Shown here: piece after piece, positions 1 through 8,979 of the stretch | Layout: every line of letters starts with the position of its first letter | Position numbering within the stretch: position 1 is the first letter of the stretch | Assembly: GCA_014323675.1 (NCBI GenBank) | Contig: JACONN010000005.1 | Span: 372,001 to 436,000, forward strand | DNA: 64,000 nucleotides | Direction: 5' to 3' | Origin: Hormoscilla sp. GM7CHS1pb | GTDB taxonomy: Bacteria > Cyanobacteriota > Cyanobacteriia > Cyanobacteriales > Desertifilaceae | Program-made: the position numbers and the translations under genes | Notes under the pieces: model-generated | The model's input: the letters and a program-made list of their open reading frames with translations, nothing else | Databases searched by the model: none | What the model was told of the DNA's origin: nothing

Positions 1-451
<451 letters not shown>

Positions 452-896
452 TTAGATCTCCTTAATCAAGGTACTCTGCTTTTGCTCGTCAACCAATCTG
501 ACCAGCTAATCTCTACTTTAGGCGATGATTGGTTTTGCAGTCCCAATTATTAATGACAAAGTAATAATCTGTAATATTTTTCTCTGTCCCAACTTTCGAT
601 GTCTATGCGCTGCGCGTCCCGTGAGGGATTCGTTTCCAAGAGCACCCACCCTGTCGTTCGCCAGCAGGCAACGACATGGGTGGGTGTCTCTGGAAACGAT
701 AGGGATGCAACGCAGGCAACCCCTCAGACATCGACTTCTCCTCCATCAGGGCTATTGTTTGGGAAATTATTAGTATATTTTGGACAATCATTGGTCAGTA
801 GTCAGTGGTCGCTGCCTCCTGGGTAGTGCGGTTAGCGCTCCCAGGAGGCAGCGAAAGCAGTCAGTAGCTGACCGGCACTAACAGGAAGAAGAAAGA
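452..896. other. Non-coding upstream of cpeB, with a long hairpin repeat
   Basis: No gene is supported here. It should hold the cpeB promoter, but I recognise no specific box. Positions about 630-700 form a long imperfect palindrome (TCGTTTCCAAGAGCACCCACC pairing with GGTGGGTGTCTCTGGAAACG). It belongs to the same hairpin family as the one inserted in the group II intron at 51973-52041. Confidence 0.6.
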
Positions 897-1655
897 TGTC
901 TAATCATTATGTGATGCCTCCCATACCTGCCCAGCTCAGGCTTTGGGAGTTCATACCAGAACTCTGACGAGATGGGAAGCGCAAGGTAAAATCAAGGCGA
1001 TCATCGGCAGGACAAAGACGTTACGACCTGGAAGAATATCTCCGGCGTGAGGGGAAGCGCTGCGCACGGCACTCAGGTGCGCGAATGCGCTGCGCGCACG
1101 CTACGCGAACGGAGATACTGGCAAAACTACAGATGACAGTCAAAATTCCTGTGTTCTGTATGCCAGAGTTGCCACCGGAAAGCTTTCGATGTCTACGCTG
1201 CGCGAAAAATCGGGATGCAACGCCGGCAACCCCACCGTTCCGGAAAAATCAGACATCGAGGAGACAAACTGCCGATCTAATGGCAGAGTATCCAGGCTGT
1301 GAAGCGATCGCCGAAATTGGCTCCGGACTCAATTTTAGGCGGCGTAGATTCCTGGCCATGTTAGAACGAGTCATCCCCTATGCTGTATCAAAGATGTATT
1401 GTGGTTGCCCACCAAGACCGGCTAGTTAGATTTAGGGTTGACTTTGTTGAATGGCTCTGTAGGCAATTTGGCTGGCAAATTGTGGTTCTAGACCGGCAGT
1501 ATCGTGGTTGGGAAGCGGAACTGATCGCAGACCTGAAGACGATCTACCGTTCCGGAAAAATCGGTAGATTCAGTGGCAGGTGTCCGGGACTGCGCAAGTA
1601 CGATCGTCTGTTGCGGCAAGAATTCCCAGCAGCAGAGGAAATCAATGCGATCGCC
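897..1655 (+). pseudogene. IS607-type serine recombinase (TnpA) relic
   Basis: A MerR-like helix-turn-helix piece is readable across frames at about 915-1065 (TRWEAQGKIKAI, then GQRRYDLEEYLRR). The catalytic/C-terminal half follows at 1381-1655 (IVVAHQDRLVRF, QIVVLDRQ, AELIADL, then GLRKYDRLLRQE), the order seen in IS607-family TnpA. Frameshifts, stops and short interspersed repeats break the frame. One TCTACCGTTCCGGAAAAATCG repeat sits inside the C-terminal part between ADLKTI and SGRCPGLRKY. No tnpB partner is visible. It is a dead element converging on nblA. Confidence 0.7.
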
Positions 1656-1725
1656 TCTGGGAAGACTGAGGGGGGCGCGGTCGGCCGTGCCCCGACAACC
1701 GGTTATCAGGAGAGTCCATAGCAGC

Positions 1726-1893
1726 TTAGGCATTCTTAAGGAGCTGCTTGACTAAGTTATCTTTGACCATCATCTGTCGCAATACTTCGAGCAAGCATTC
1801 CTGAGCTTCTTGCTTACTCATACTCTTGACCTGATCTTGGTAGACTTTCAGTTTGAATTGTTGCTCCAAGGTGAGATTGGAAGGGATTTTCAT
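1726..1893 (-). CDS. nblA: NblA/Ycf18 family phycobilisome degradation protein
   Basis: A 55-codon frame runs from ATG at 1891-1893 to TAA at 1726-1728. It reads MKIPSNLTLEQQFKLKVYQ, then DQVKSMSKQEAQECLLEVL, then RQMMVKDNLVKQLLKNA. The LTLEQQF N-terminus, the helix-turn-helix pattern and the MMVKDN..K.L C-terminus match the NblA/Ycf18 family, whose members are about 55-65 residues long. NblA binds phycobiliproteins and hands phycobilisomes to the Clp protease when nutrients are scarce. It is divergent from the bilin lyase gene at 2075, so the two share about 180 bp of upstream DNA. It is too short for ordinary ORF cut-offs. The family call is by recalled pattern, not an alignment. Confidence 0.85.
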   Translation of the reverse strand: MKIPSNLTLEQQFKLKVYQDQVKSMSKQEAQECLLEVLRQMMVKDNLVKQLLKNA

Positions 1894-2074
1894 AGCTTTA
1901 CTCCCAAGTACGATTGTCTTTTCCTGATTGTTAACTAATGTAACACAGCTTGGATGCTAAAATGTAGACATTGTCAAGCGATAATTTAGAAAAATAACAA
2001 AACTTAATAAAAACCGGGCGGCGACAGCATGGTAGAATCCGGTAACAGATGTAGCAGTTGGATGGGGAAATGAG

Positions 2075-2641
2075 ATGGAAGTAATGGAATTCTTTGGGCA
2101 GAGTGCCGGCAAGTGGCGTTCTCGGCGATCGACACATCATCTGCCCTTCAGGCGTGCGGAGACAGGGGCCTCAGAGATTGAAGTGAAAACTCTGGCAGCG
2201 GACTCTCGGAGAGTGGTGGAAATCTGCGAGTTACATCAGGTAGACCCGAGTTTGGCCGCAGGTGGAGCCCTAGTCAGCTGGGAGGGGACAATGGCGTGGG
2301 ATAAAACAGATGAAAATCATACGGACTCGACGGTGATGGTCCTAGTGCCCGATCGGGACAATCCCAGAGCAGGTCAGTTACTACGAGAAAAAGGCTATGC
2401 TGAAATAGTGCCAGTAGCTGGTCGTTATTTGATGGACGATGCTGATGGGCTGATTCTGCTGACCGAATATGAAACGATGAGTTCTCAAGAACGTTTCTCC
2501 TTTATTAACCCGGATCTGCGGATGCGGACCAGTGCGGTGAAGCGTTTCGGGGGATTCAGCACCGCATCGTTATGTGTGGAAACCCGGATCGGATCGGACT
2601 TAGATGTTTATAGCAGTAAAGAGGTAACCCCCAACAAGTAG
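2075..2641 (+). CDS. cpcS: CpcS/CpeS-type phycobiliprotein bilin lyase
   Basis: The product has 188 residues, usual for this lipocalin-fold lyase family. It opens MEVMEFFGQSAGKWRSRRSTHH and carries GTMAWDK, TVMVLVPD, GRYLMDDADGLILLTEYETM, then RMRTSAVKRFGGFSTASLC and ETRIG near the C-terminus, all hallmarks of CpcS/CpeS. These enzymes attach phycocyanobilin or phycoerythrobilin to a beta-subunit cysteine (Cys-82/84 type). With cpeB next door, phycoerythrobilin on CpeB or phycocyanobilin on CpcB are both plausible substrates, and S-type versus CpeS cannot be separated by eye. The ATG at 2075 is preceded by GGGGAAATGAG, and a second ATG lies three codons in. Three bases separate it from the next gene, suggesting co-transcription. 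Confidence 0.9.
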   Translation: MEVMEFFGQSAGKWRSRRSTHHLPFRRAETGASEIEVKTLAADSRRVVEICELHQVDPSLAAGGALVSWEGTMAWDKTDENHTDSTVMVLVPDRDNPRAGQLLREKGYAEIVPVAGRYLMDDADGLILLTEYETMSSQERFSFINPDLRMRTSAVKRFGGFSTASLCVETRIGSDLDVYSSKEVTPNK

Positions 2642-2644
2642 AGG

Positions 2645-3214
2645 ATGCCAGGGAACCCAGACAGTATTACTCGGTATGGGGCTGGTGAGGTCAGTCCAGA
2701 TCCCTTTGTACGCGGCTATGAGTATTTGCAGGCTGTGCGCCAACTGGCCTTAGACCCAAAGATGGTGGAGGTTCCGGATAATCCACGCCTGATTACCTGG
2801 GTTGGCAATCACATTGACGCCATTAATGCCCAACTGCATGGCAGTCTGGAAGCCTGTCACGGCTGCTTTCATGCAGAGGTGCGCCGTCAGGTCCGCATTC
2901 TGGCCACCCCTTTAGCCCCAGAGTTTGGCATTGACGGTTGTTGCAATATCTGGCGAAATCCTGTGGCGATCCTGATCGATGTGGGTAGGACGGCACCGGC
3001 GGATTGGTTGAGGGTCGTCGTCCATGAATATGCCCATGCTCATTTATGTTCCCCCGGTCACGATCGGCGATTTTTTGAGGTTATATGTCATCTCTGTTTG
3101 GGACTGGGATTAGAACCGCCCCAGCGGCAGTCAGAGATGGAAACTTACTTGCGTTACTGGCCGCAAGTATCATGCCGGATAAATCCTCTGGCTTTTTGGA
3201 TGGGGTACTCATAA
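2645..3214 (+). CDS. Putative HExxH zinc metalloprotease-like protein, paired with the bilin lyase
   Basis: The product has 189 residues. A clear zinc-binding helix HEYAHAH occurs at about residues 128-134, following a predicted strand (ADWLRVVV) as in gluzincin-type folds, and is followed by GHDRRFFEVICHLCLGLGL, which could supply a third ligand. A cysteine-rich segment (ACHGCFHAEVRRQ) precedes it. No signal peptide or membrane segment is seen. The start ATG is three bases after the cpcS stop. I do not recognise a named family. The context suggests a role with phycobilisome proteins, but that is inference. An alternative is a non-peptidase protein with a vestigial metal site. Confidence 0.6.
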   Translation: MPGNPDSITRYGAGEVSPDPFVRGYEYLQAVRQLALDPKMVEVPDNPRLITWVGNHIDAINAQLHGSLEACHGCFHAEVRRQVRILATPLAPEFGIDGCCNIWRNPVAILIDVGRTAPADWLRVVVHEYAHAHLCSPGHDRRFFEVICHLCLGLGLEPPQRQSEMETYLRYWPQVSCRINPLAFWMGYS

Positions 3215-3531
3215 ACGACGGTTGTCGATCGCTCAATGTTAAGAATTATTGCACAAAGTCGCGATCGAGGGCACAGATAAAGGCATTGCCCAATTACGGG
3301 ATGATACTGGTTGAAAATTGTCGATTACTGTAAAAATCATAGTCATAAATAGTCAAACATCAATAATTTTCAATTTTCAATTTTCAATTTTCAAATCGAA
3401 GCTAATAACATCCAAAAACACGATCCAACGCCCAGATAAATTTGTTTGAGAGATAGACACGCGATTGCTATATAGTGAAAAGTTAAGGTTTGTAAGATTT
3501 TCTCAGATCAGATTAGGGAGATTTAATAAAG
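3215..3531. other. Intergenic, upstream of cpcG, with an octamer repeat tract
   Basis: About 317 bp without a gene. Positions 3366-3395 hold four head-to-tail copies of an 8-bp AATTTTCA unit. The rest is AT-rich leader before cpcG. GATTAGGGAG ending at 3520 is a plausible ribosome-binding site but is rather far from the GTG. Confidence 0.5.
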
Positions 3532-4299
3532 GTGGCAATTCCGTTATTAGACTACGCCCCCGCGAGCCAGAATCAGCGGGTAGCTGGGTATGAGATTCCC
3601 GGAGAAGAGCAACCCAAAATTTACTCCAGCGAAAACTTGCTCTCAGCAGGTGGGATTGACGAGTTGATTTGGGCGGCCTATCGCCAGGTGTATAGCGAAC
3701 ATCAGAACCTCAAGAGTAACCGGCAAACATTCTTGGAATCTCAGTTGCGGTTCGGACAAATCACGGTGCGGGATTTTATCAAGGGTCTGGTGACTTCCGA
3801 TCCGTTCCTGCGGCTGAATTACGAGACGAACAGCAACTACCGGTTTGTTGAGATTTGCGTACAGCGGCTGCTGGGTCGTGATGTTTACAGCGAACGGGAA
3901 AAAATTGCCTGGTCGATCGCGATCGCCACTAAGGGCGTGCAAGGTTTTATAGATGAGTTGCTCTCTTGCGAGGAGTACATGGCCAATTTTGGTTATGATA
4001 CAGTCCCCTATCAACGGCGACGGAGTCTGCCCCAACGTGCGCAAGGGGAGACGCCATTTAACCTGAAGACGCCTCGTTATGGTCCATACTACCGGTCCAT
4101 AGCAGGCTTCCCGCAAGTTGTTTGGCAGACTCAGGTGCGCCGTTTTGTTCCACAAGAGAAGAAGGCCAAGGCAGGGGATCCATCTCTGTTTATGGGTATG
4201 GCACGGGCAATTTCTCCCACAGGTAACCCCGGAGGCAGGGTGTCAACTGTCAACATCAATTACGAGGCAATGGTGCCCTATCGGAGAACCACAGCGTAG
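3532..4299 (+). CDS. cpcG: Phycobilisome rod-core linker CpcG (core-attached type)
   Basis: The product has 255 residues with the conserved CpcG N-terminus ([27 protein letters not shown]) and a Pfam PBS-linker domain ([72 protein letters not shown]). The tail is basic and hydrophilic ([17 protein letters not shown]..) and lacks a membrane segment, so this is the conventional rod-to-allophycocyanin-core linker, unlike the copy at 37928. The start is GTG at 3532, chosen because MAIPLL.. is the family's fixed N-terminus. The last 57 bases overlap the convergent pseudouridine synthase on the other strand. Confidence 0.93.
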   Translation: MAIPLLDYAPASQNQRVAGYEIPGEEQPKIYSSENLLSAGGIDELIWAAYRQVYSEHQNLKSNRQTFLESQLRFGQITVRDFIKGLVTSDPFLRLNYETNSNYRFVEICVQRLLGRDVYSEREKIAWSIAIATKGVQGFIDELLSCEEYMANFGYDTVPYQRRRSLPQRAQGETPFNLKTPRYGPYYRSIAGFPQVVWQTQVRRFVPQEKKAKAGDPSLFMGMARAISPTGNPGGRVSTVNINYEAMVPYRRTTA

Positions 4300-5244
4300 G
4301 CACAAGACTTCTAAGAGTCTAGTAAAGGCTGCCGGTGGAGGGGCGATCGCCTGTATCCACTCCCCAGATAGGGGATGCTGCAACCGCAGTTTCCAAGCGT
4401 GAAGTGCTTGACCGGGCAGGTTGACACCCACTCCCCGATTCTTGCTGTAAGTGGGGTCGCCGATTATGGGATGGCCGATATAGGCAGCATGGACGCGAAT
4501 TTGATGGGTGCGACCGGTTTCTAATTGGAACTGCATGAGGGTGTAGTTACCCAATCTTTCATATATTTGCCAGTGGGTAATGGCAGTTCGTCCTCCTTTT
4601 TCTAGGGGTACGACTGCCATTTTTTTGCGATCGCCCCGATGACGCCCGATCGGTTGGTCGATGGTGCCTTCGCTTTCTTTGGGTGTACCGTGGACAACTC
4701 CCAGATATTCTCGCCGGGCGGTCTTGGCCTTCAGTTGCCCTTGCAGATGTTGCAGGGCGATGTCGGTTTTGGCGATCGCGATCGCCCCTGTGGTATCTTT
4801 ATCCAGTCGGTGGACTATTCCCGGTCGCATTTCCCCCCCAATTCCCGCTAAGTCGGGACAGTGAGCTAAAATTGCATTGACTAGGGTCCCAGTTTCGTGA
4901 CCTGGTGCCGGGTGGACGACTAAGTTAGCAGGTTTGTTGACAATTAGCAAGCTTTCATCTTCGTAGAGAATATCTAAAGGGATGTTTTCCGGTTGTAGGG
5001 CGGGCGTCTCGCCTGCCAGCGTCGGTTGGACCGTCCGAATGCTGAGAGTGAGGCGATCGCCCCTTTGCACGATCGTCTTTTTGGCAGTGCAGACCTTGCC
5101 ATTGACTTGCACGTGCCCTTGTTCTATCAGCTTTTGGATCCGAGAACGGGATAGGTCTGGCAGTTCCTGGGGCAGGTGGCGATCGAGGCGTTCATTAGTT
5201 GCTGTAACTTCTAGGTTAATTATAGTCGATTGTCGATCGTTCAT
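4243..5244 (-). CDS. RluA-family 23S rRNA/tRNA pseudouridine synthase (RluD-like)
   Basis: The product has 333 residues. An S4 RNA-binding domain lies at about residues 15-75 ([32 protein letters not shown]). The catalytic domain follows, with the conserved HRLDKDTTG motif (aspartate is the catalytic residue) around residue 146 and the signature [24 protein letters not shown] near residue 240. This is the normal RluD/RluC layout, and YlyB/RluD-like proteins of this length are universal in cyanobacteria. It isomerises specific uridines in large-subunit rRNA. The gene converges on cpcG with a short antisense overlap at both 3' ends. Substrate position is not deducible here. Confidence 0.92.
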   Translation of the reverse strand: MNDRQSTIINLEVTATNERLDRHLPQELPDLSRSRIQKLIEQGHVQVNGKVCTAKKTIVQRGDRLTLSIRTVQPTLAGETPALQPENIPLDILYEDESLLIVNKPANLVVHPAPGHETGTLVNAILAHCPDLAGIGGEMRPGIVHRLDKDTTGAIAIAKTDIALQHLQGQLKAKTARREYLGVVHGTPKESEGTIDQPIGRHRGDRKKMAVVPLEKGGRTAITHWQIYERLGNYTLMQFQLETGRTHQIRVHAAYIGHPIIGDPTYSKNRGVGVNLPGQALHAWKLRLQHPLSGEWIQAIAPPPAAFTRLLEVLCLRCGSPIGHHCLVIDVDS

Positions 5245-5252
5245 CTGCTACT

Positions 5253-5708
5253 CTATCCTACTTTATTCCAATCGGCACCGCCTGCTAATTTTCTCAATTC
5301 TTCATTGATTGCACTTCCCAAGCTATCTGCTGAATGGGAGTAAGTCAAAGAGAGTAATTGATTTGCTGTCCTCATTATCTCTGCCTTATTTGCCAATTCC
5401 AGCAGTTGGACTGGTTGATATTCGCCGTTCCCCACTTCTAAGCTAGCTTGATAAATTGCTGCATCAAAACCCAGTTCTAGCAACTCCTCCCATGCATCTG
5501 CCTTCACGTAATGGGATTTTTTATTGTCCATGAGATTCAAATCTTGAATTTCCATAATTGCATCTCGGATATAAATGGCCCAGGAATTCCTCAGTCGCTG
5601 TTCGACTTGGTTCTCGATCAACTGAATCAGCATTCTAATTAGATAACTTCTTATCTTTCGTAATGTTGATTTTTTACTCATCCACTCCAGTTCATCTGCG
5701 ATCGCCAA
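5253..5708 (-). CDS. DUF29-like protein
   Basis: About 151 residues. Helical N-terminal part (IRSYLIRMLIQLIENQVEQR, then RNSWAIYIRDAIMEIQDLN) and tail resemble the cyanobacterial DUF29 family of unknown function, which is often multicopy and near mobile or toxin-like genes. The longest open stretch starts with a TTG (LAIADELEW); the first ATG (MSKKS) is nine codons in. Family assignment is tentative. The upstream codons read GRYEDALAIADELEW, which looks like a TPR half, so the 5' end may be a fusion or a remnant. Confidence 0.5.
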   Translation of the reverse strand: MAIADELEWMSKKSTLRKIRSYLIRMLIQLIENQVEQRLRNSWAIYIRDAIMEIQDLNLMDNKKSHYVKADAWEELLELGFDAAIYQASLEVGNGEYQPVQLLELANKAEIMRTANQLLSLTYSHSADSLGSAINEELRKLAGGADWNKVG

Positions 5709-6170
5709 GGCATCTTCATACCGCCCGAGTTTGTCGGTTGTTTAGATAGCGGCGAAGAGGATCTGTCAATGAAAAAACAGGAGCTAAAAAAAGGATATAA
5801 GGCGATAGTGAGGCATGTTCGATCCTGAAACATGTTTATGGGGGTTCCGATGCAGTCATGAGTTTAGTGAGTCCCGGTTATATTGAGGTTCCTTAATGAT
5901 TATTCTATTAGTCTGTTTTAACGGACTTTAGCTATTAGTTTTAACCCCCGGCGGTCTGACAGCGAAGTGAAGGAATTATCGCACCGGAAAAATAAGAATG
6001 AGCCGATCGATGTTATTATTCCATCAGAGTTATAAATGGTTAACCTAATGGATAAGCTAAACAGTTACTCATCTCCAGATTAAAACTTACTCAAGATGTA
6101 ATTACTGATAACTGCATCTTCCTGGATGTGGGATGCGATCGCCTCTGGAAAACATGGCGTTTCTCTCCCC
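5709..6170. other. Intergenic before the toxin-antitoxin array
   Basis: About 460 bp with no supported gene and no recognised RNA. Only short frames are present, with multiple stops in all six. The end of the stretch runs directly into the first copy of the cassette repeat. Confidence 0.5.
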
Positions 6171-6249
6171 GATCGCCATATCTAACCAAGCTTCGGCATC
6201 CAGAGCCCCGTCAATTCTTAGCTTAACGCATATTTGTGTCTGCTGTCAG
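6171..6249 (+). repeat. Cassette repeat, copy 1
   Basis: Begins GATCGCCATATCTAACCAAG, continues CTTCGGCATC, then GTCAATTCTTAGCTTAACGCA, and ends TGCTGTCAG. It is a direct repeat shared with copies at 6594, 7659, 8423, 8980 and 27070. The stop codon of the antitoxin gene 6218-6550 lies inside it. Confidence 0.85.
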
Positions 6250-6550
6250 CCTCGTTTTCATCAATTGTAACATATAACTTACTACGAGATGTATGCACTA
6301 ACTCTAAACACTCATCAAAGTCATCCCCTTCCCATGTACCAATGCGTTCCAGTGTTTTGAGGATTGATGCCCCGGTAGAGGGAGTCTGTTTTGCCATTAA
6401 TGAGTCAGCATAACGAGACTTGAGAAAGAGAATATACTCTAAAGCGCTCTCCAAAATTTCATCCGGTGCTTGTTCAATTTCTTGGCTAATTTGTTCTCGA
6501 ACCTTGCTGGTTGTAGATATAGGGTTTGTAATGATTTCTTGGGTTTGCAT
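6218..6550 (-). CDS. Orphan antitoxin-like protein flanked by cassette repeats
   Basis: The product has 110 residues when started at the ATG at 6548-6550 (MQTQEIITNPIS..); the longer upstream frame is a translation of repeat copy 2. The core REQISQEIEQAPDEILESAL, EYILFLKSR is the typical amphipathic segment of the DUF2281-like antitoxins that precede PIN or RelE toxins in cyanobacteria. The C-terminal six codons (HKYALS) are encoded by repeat copy 1, so recombination at the repeat has replaced the native 3' end. No toxin follows it. Transcription is the same direction as vapBC and hicBA. Confidence 0.6.
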   Translation of the reverse strand: MQTQEIITNPISTTSKVREQISQEIEQAPDEILESALEYILFLKSRYADSLMAKQTPSTGASILKTLERIGTWEGDDFDECLELVHTSRSKLYVTIDENEADSRHKYALS

Positions 6551-6593
6551 AAATTTTTCCTCTATTAAACGAGCGATTTGTTTACATGGACGC

Positions 6594-6674
6594 GATCGCC
6601 ATATCCAACTAAGCTTCGGCATCGGACAGCCCAGTCAATTCTTAGGTTAACCCATCGGAGTACCTGCTGTCAAT
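6594..6674 (+). repeat. Cassette repeat, copy 2
   Basis: GATCGCCATATCCAACTAAG, CTTCGGCATCGGACAGCCC, then AGTCAATTCTTAGGTTAACCC and ...CTGCTGTCAAT. It separates the orphan antitoxin from vapBC. Confidence 0.85.
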
Positions 6675-6735
6675 AGCTCCCGCTTTTTTATAGCCGAAGA
6701 TAGTGCGCAGGTAACCTCGCCGATCTCCATTATTC

Positions 6736-7181
6736 CTATCCCCGAATAATTTCTTGAGGATGCACGATCGTTATATCACTGGATATGTTAGTAAAATCAT
6801 CGGGATTAAAGGTTAGTAGATGGGTACTTGCATTACCGCCAGTATCCTGGCGTCGTGGGTCCGTTTACCCCTTACGCCATTCTGTGAAACTAACTGTAAC
6901 CAATTTGTCAAAATTTGCGGCGTTTCTTCTAGAAGTGGAAACTGATCGAGAACTCCATCGATTTCATTTTTGGTTTGCTGTATATTCCATCCTAAACCAT
7001 TCACTTCAATTGGGCGCGTAGCCACTACCCAAAATTCTATCAACACTTGGGCAGTAATGACACATTCGATGTCTTGTGCCAACAATTGGGATACTGCGTC
7101 TACTGCAAGTTGATAGTTAGACGCGGATGGATCTCTAGCGCGGAGCAGAATGTTAGTATCGAGTAGATAACGAGTCATCAA
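6736..7181 (-). pseudogene. vapC: PIN-domain toxin VapC, frameshifted near its end
   Basis: The open part (6813-7181, 122 codons) starts MMTRYLLDTNILLRARDPSA and has the PIN acidic residues in LLDTN and in THDARILAVMQ. The stop after MQVPIY is caused by a shift. In the next frame the sequence continues THLLTFNPDDFTNISSDITI, VHPQEI to a TAG at 6736-6738, the normal VapC C-terminus. Some residues expected between AVMQ and THLLTFN are also missing. The start overlaps vapB by four bases (ATGA), the usual vapBC arrangement. The truncated form lacks the last strand and acidic residue of the fold and is probably inactive as an RNase. Confidence 0.75.
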
Positions 7182-7441
7182 TCGTAAATATTATCACGGC
7201 TGAGGGCGGCATCAGGAAGCCCTGGAGAAGTAACATTTAGTTGGCCTGCCCATGCTTGCCAGTGTTTTACTCTTTCTGCTGGTGTGGTTCTTTGCCAGAG
7301 GGCTGTAGATGTTTCTGGACGTAAGACGATCGCCTCAGAGGTGACTTCTACCACATAGCGACGGTTAGGAGAGATGTTGCCCAGCATTGCTGCTGGTATA
7401 TTCAAACCGCCTTGCGGGTTAACTTGCAGAATATTACTCAC
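7178..7441 (-). CDS. vapB: VapB-type antitoxin
   Basis: The product has 87 residues. The N-terminus (ILQVNPQGGLNIPAAMLGNI, SPNRRYVVEV) is an AbrB/MazE-like swapped-hairpin domain, followed by a toxin-binding tail (TTPAERVKHWQAWAGQL, PDAALSRDNIYD) whose LSR(D)xIYD end is common in antitoxins of PIN toxins. It is translationally coupled to vapC. A near-identical but broken copy lies at 8497-8762. With the toxin damaged, the antitoxin may now be free-standing. Confidence 0.8.
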   Translation of the reverse strand: MSNILQVNPQGGLNIPAAMLGNISPNRRYVVEVTSEAIVLRPETSTALWQRTTPAERVKHWQAWAGQLNVTSPGLPDAALSRDNIYD

Positions 7442-7658
7442 GGCTTTTTCTTATTGAATCACGATCGAGCGAGTTTCGCGCTCACTATATCTTATCATAG
7501 ATGATAGCGACCCTAATTTTTAGAGGTAAATTGAATGGCCGATCGCCCCTGAAAGGCTTACTGTTGGACACCGGTAGGACGATCTGTTTGTGACTGGAGG
7601 CAGATCCTCAACTGCACGTTCCCAGGCCGAGCCCACCGAACGTGAAAATCACCGACGC

Positions 7659-7737
7659 GATCGCCATATCCAACTAAGCTTCGGCATCCTGAACCCAGTC
7701 AATTCTTAGCTTAACACATCTTTCTGCCTGCTGTCAA
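7659..7737 (+). repeat. Cassette repeat, copy 3
   Basis: GATCGCCATATCCAACTAAG, CTTCGGCATCCTGAACCC, AGTCAATTCTTAGCTTAACAC, ending GCCTGCTGTCAA. It lies between vapBC and hicBA. The 220 bp on its left (7442-7658) are repeated almost exactly at 8763-8979. Confidence 0.85.
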
Positions 7738-7837
7738 ATGCCCCTTTGAGTTTCCCAATAGTGACGGACAACAGCTACCTGTAAACTCGGAATATCTTGA
7801 CCTTGGGAAATTGAACTGATTCAATACATAGTAATAC

Positions 7838-8080
7838 CTAAGAAAATAATCGAGTGAGGCATTCATCGCGGGTTAAGTTAAAGTGGTTCTCAACATCACG
7901 CATAATTGCACTAAGAGTCCCAATCTTAATTGGACTATGGTTAGGAATAGTAATGTGATGTTCGCCATTTTCCTGAGTCGTTAATCGAATATGGCTTCCC
8001 GTTTGGCGATCGACAACATATCCCAATTTACTTAAAGCCTTAACCAGTGCTTCACCAGATAGATCTCTAGGCAATTTCAT
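7838..8080 (-). CDS. hicA: HicA family mRNA interferase toxin
   Basis: The product has 80 residues with the YcfA/HicA double-stranded-RNA-binding-like fold signature: DLSGEALVKALSKLGYVVDR, QTGSHIRLT (catalytic histidine in the GSH motif), then HHITIPNHSPIKIGTL and a final helix. HicA cleaves mRNA during stress and is neutralised by HicB. The start overlaps the upstream hicB by four bases. Here the antitoxin precedes the toxin, an order common in cyanobacteria. Intact by length and motif. Confidence 0.9.
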   Translation of the reverse strand: MKLPRDLSGEALVKALSKLGYVVDRQTGSHIRLTTQENGEHHITIPNHSPIKIGTLSAIMRDVENHFNLTRDECLTRLFS

Positions 8081-8301
8081 GAAGCAATCACCTCATCACG
8101 AACAATATGCAGACGAATTAGTTGAGGACGATTTTGCTCATCGGGATAATGGCAATGAACAGCATCTTTAATCATTTCTCGCAGTTCTTGCAGGCTATCG
8201 GCTTGAGTAAAAATAGATTCCCCGATCGCTTTGGCAATATAACCGTTTTCTGGATCCTCTTCCACCAAGAAAATAATTTCTTTTATCTTATTTTCACCCA
8301 T
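8077..8301 (-). CDS. hicB: HicB-like antitoxin
   Basis: The product has 74 residues with the partial RNase H-like fold of short HicB antitoxins: IKEIIFLVEEDPENGYIAKA, IGESIFTQADSLQELREMIK, DAVHCHY. It lacks a separate DNA-binding domain, typical of the compact type. It is coupled by a 4-base overlap to hicA. The pair sits between cassette repeat copies 3 and 4. Confidence 0.88.
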   Translation of the reverse strand: MGENKIKEIIFLVEEDPENGYIAKAIGESIFTQADSLQELREMIKDAVHCHYPDEQNRPQLIRLHIVRDEVIAS

Positions 8302-8422
8302 ATTTATCCATTTCCTCTTTTCTCTCTAATCTAGCCCATTCGCTAAAACCTGGGGTTATCCAGATAGCCCCGATCGGCGATCGCTGCTATAATCCTACCA
8401 ACCGATCTGTTTACCAGGACCC

Positions 8423-8502
8423 GATCGCCATATCAAACTAAGCTTCAGCATCCTGAACCCAGTCAATTCTTAGCTTAACCTATCGGATTGCCTGCTGTCA
8501 AT
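8423..8502 (+). repeat. Cassette repeat, copy 4
   Basis: GATCGCCATATCAAACTAAG, CTTCAGCATCCTGAACCC, AGTCAATTCTTAGCTTAACC, ending CCTGCTGTCAAT. Its last bases TCAAT merge with the 3' end of the broken vapB copy, indicating a recombination joint. Confidence 0.85.
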
Positions 8503-8762
8503 CGTAAATATTGTCACGGCTGAGGGCGGCATCAGGAAGCCCTGGGGAAGTTTCATTTAGTTTGCCTGCCCATGCAAGCCGCGTGTTTTACTCTTTCTGC
8601 GGGTGTTGTTCTTTGCCAGAGGGCTGTAGATGTTTCTGGACGTGAGACGATCGCCTCAGAGGTGACTTCTACCACATAGCGACGGTTAGGAGAGATGTTG
8701 CCCAGCATTGCTGCTGGTATATTCAAACCGCCTTGCGGGTTAACTTGCAGAATATTACTCAC
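8497..8762 (-). pseudogene. Second, broken copy of vapB
   Basis: The first 60 codons are nearly identical to vapB at 7178-7441 (MSNILQVNPQGGLNIPAAML..). A small indel after ERVKH shifts the frame, giving AACMGRQTK; the remaining original tail (..SPGLPDAALSRDNIYD) is readable in another frame. No vapC follows, because the sequence passes straight into repeat copy 4. It is the scar of a duplicated vapBC cassette that lost its toxin. Confidence 0.8.
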
Positions 8763-8979
8763 GGCTTTTTCTTATTGAATCACGATCGAGCGAGTTTCGC
8801 GCTCACTATATCTTATCATAGATGATAGCGACCCTAATTTTTAGAGGTAAATTGAATGGCCGATCGCCCCTGAAAGGCTTACTGTTGGACACCGGTAGGA
8901 CGATCTGCTTGTGACTGGAGGTAGAGCATCAACTGCACGTTCCCAGGCCGAGCCCACCGAACGTGAAAATCACCGACCC

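Noticed and set aside
3643-4155. 170-codon minus-strand frame opposite cpcG
   Set aside because: A shadow frame of the CpcG coding sequence.
6551-6622. N-terminal extension of the orphan antitoxin
   Set aside because: It is a translation of cassette repeat copy 2 (MPKLSWIWRSR..), not protein sequence.
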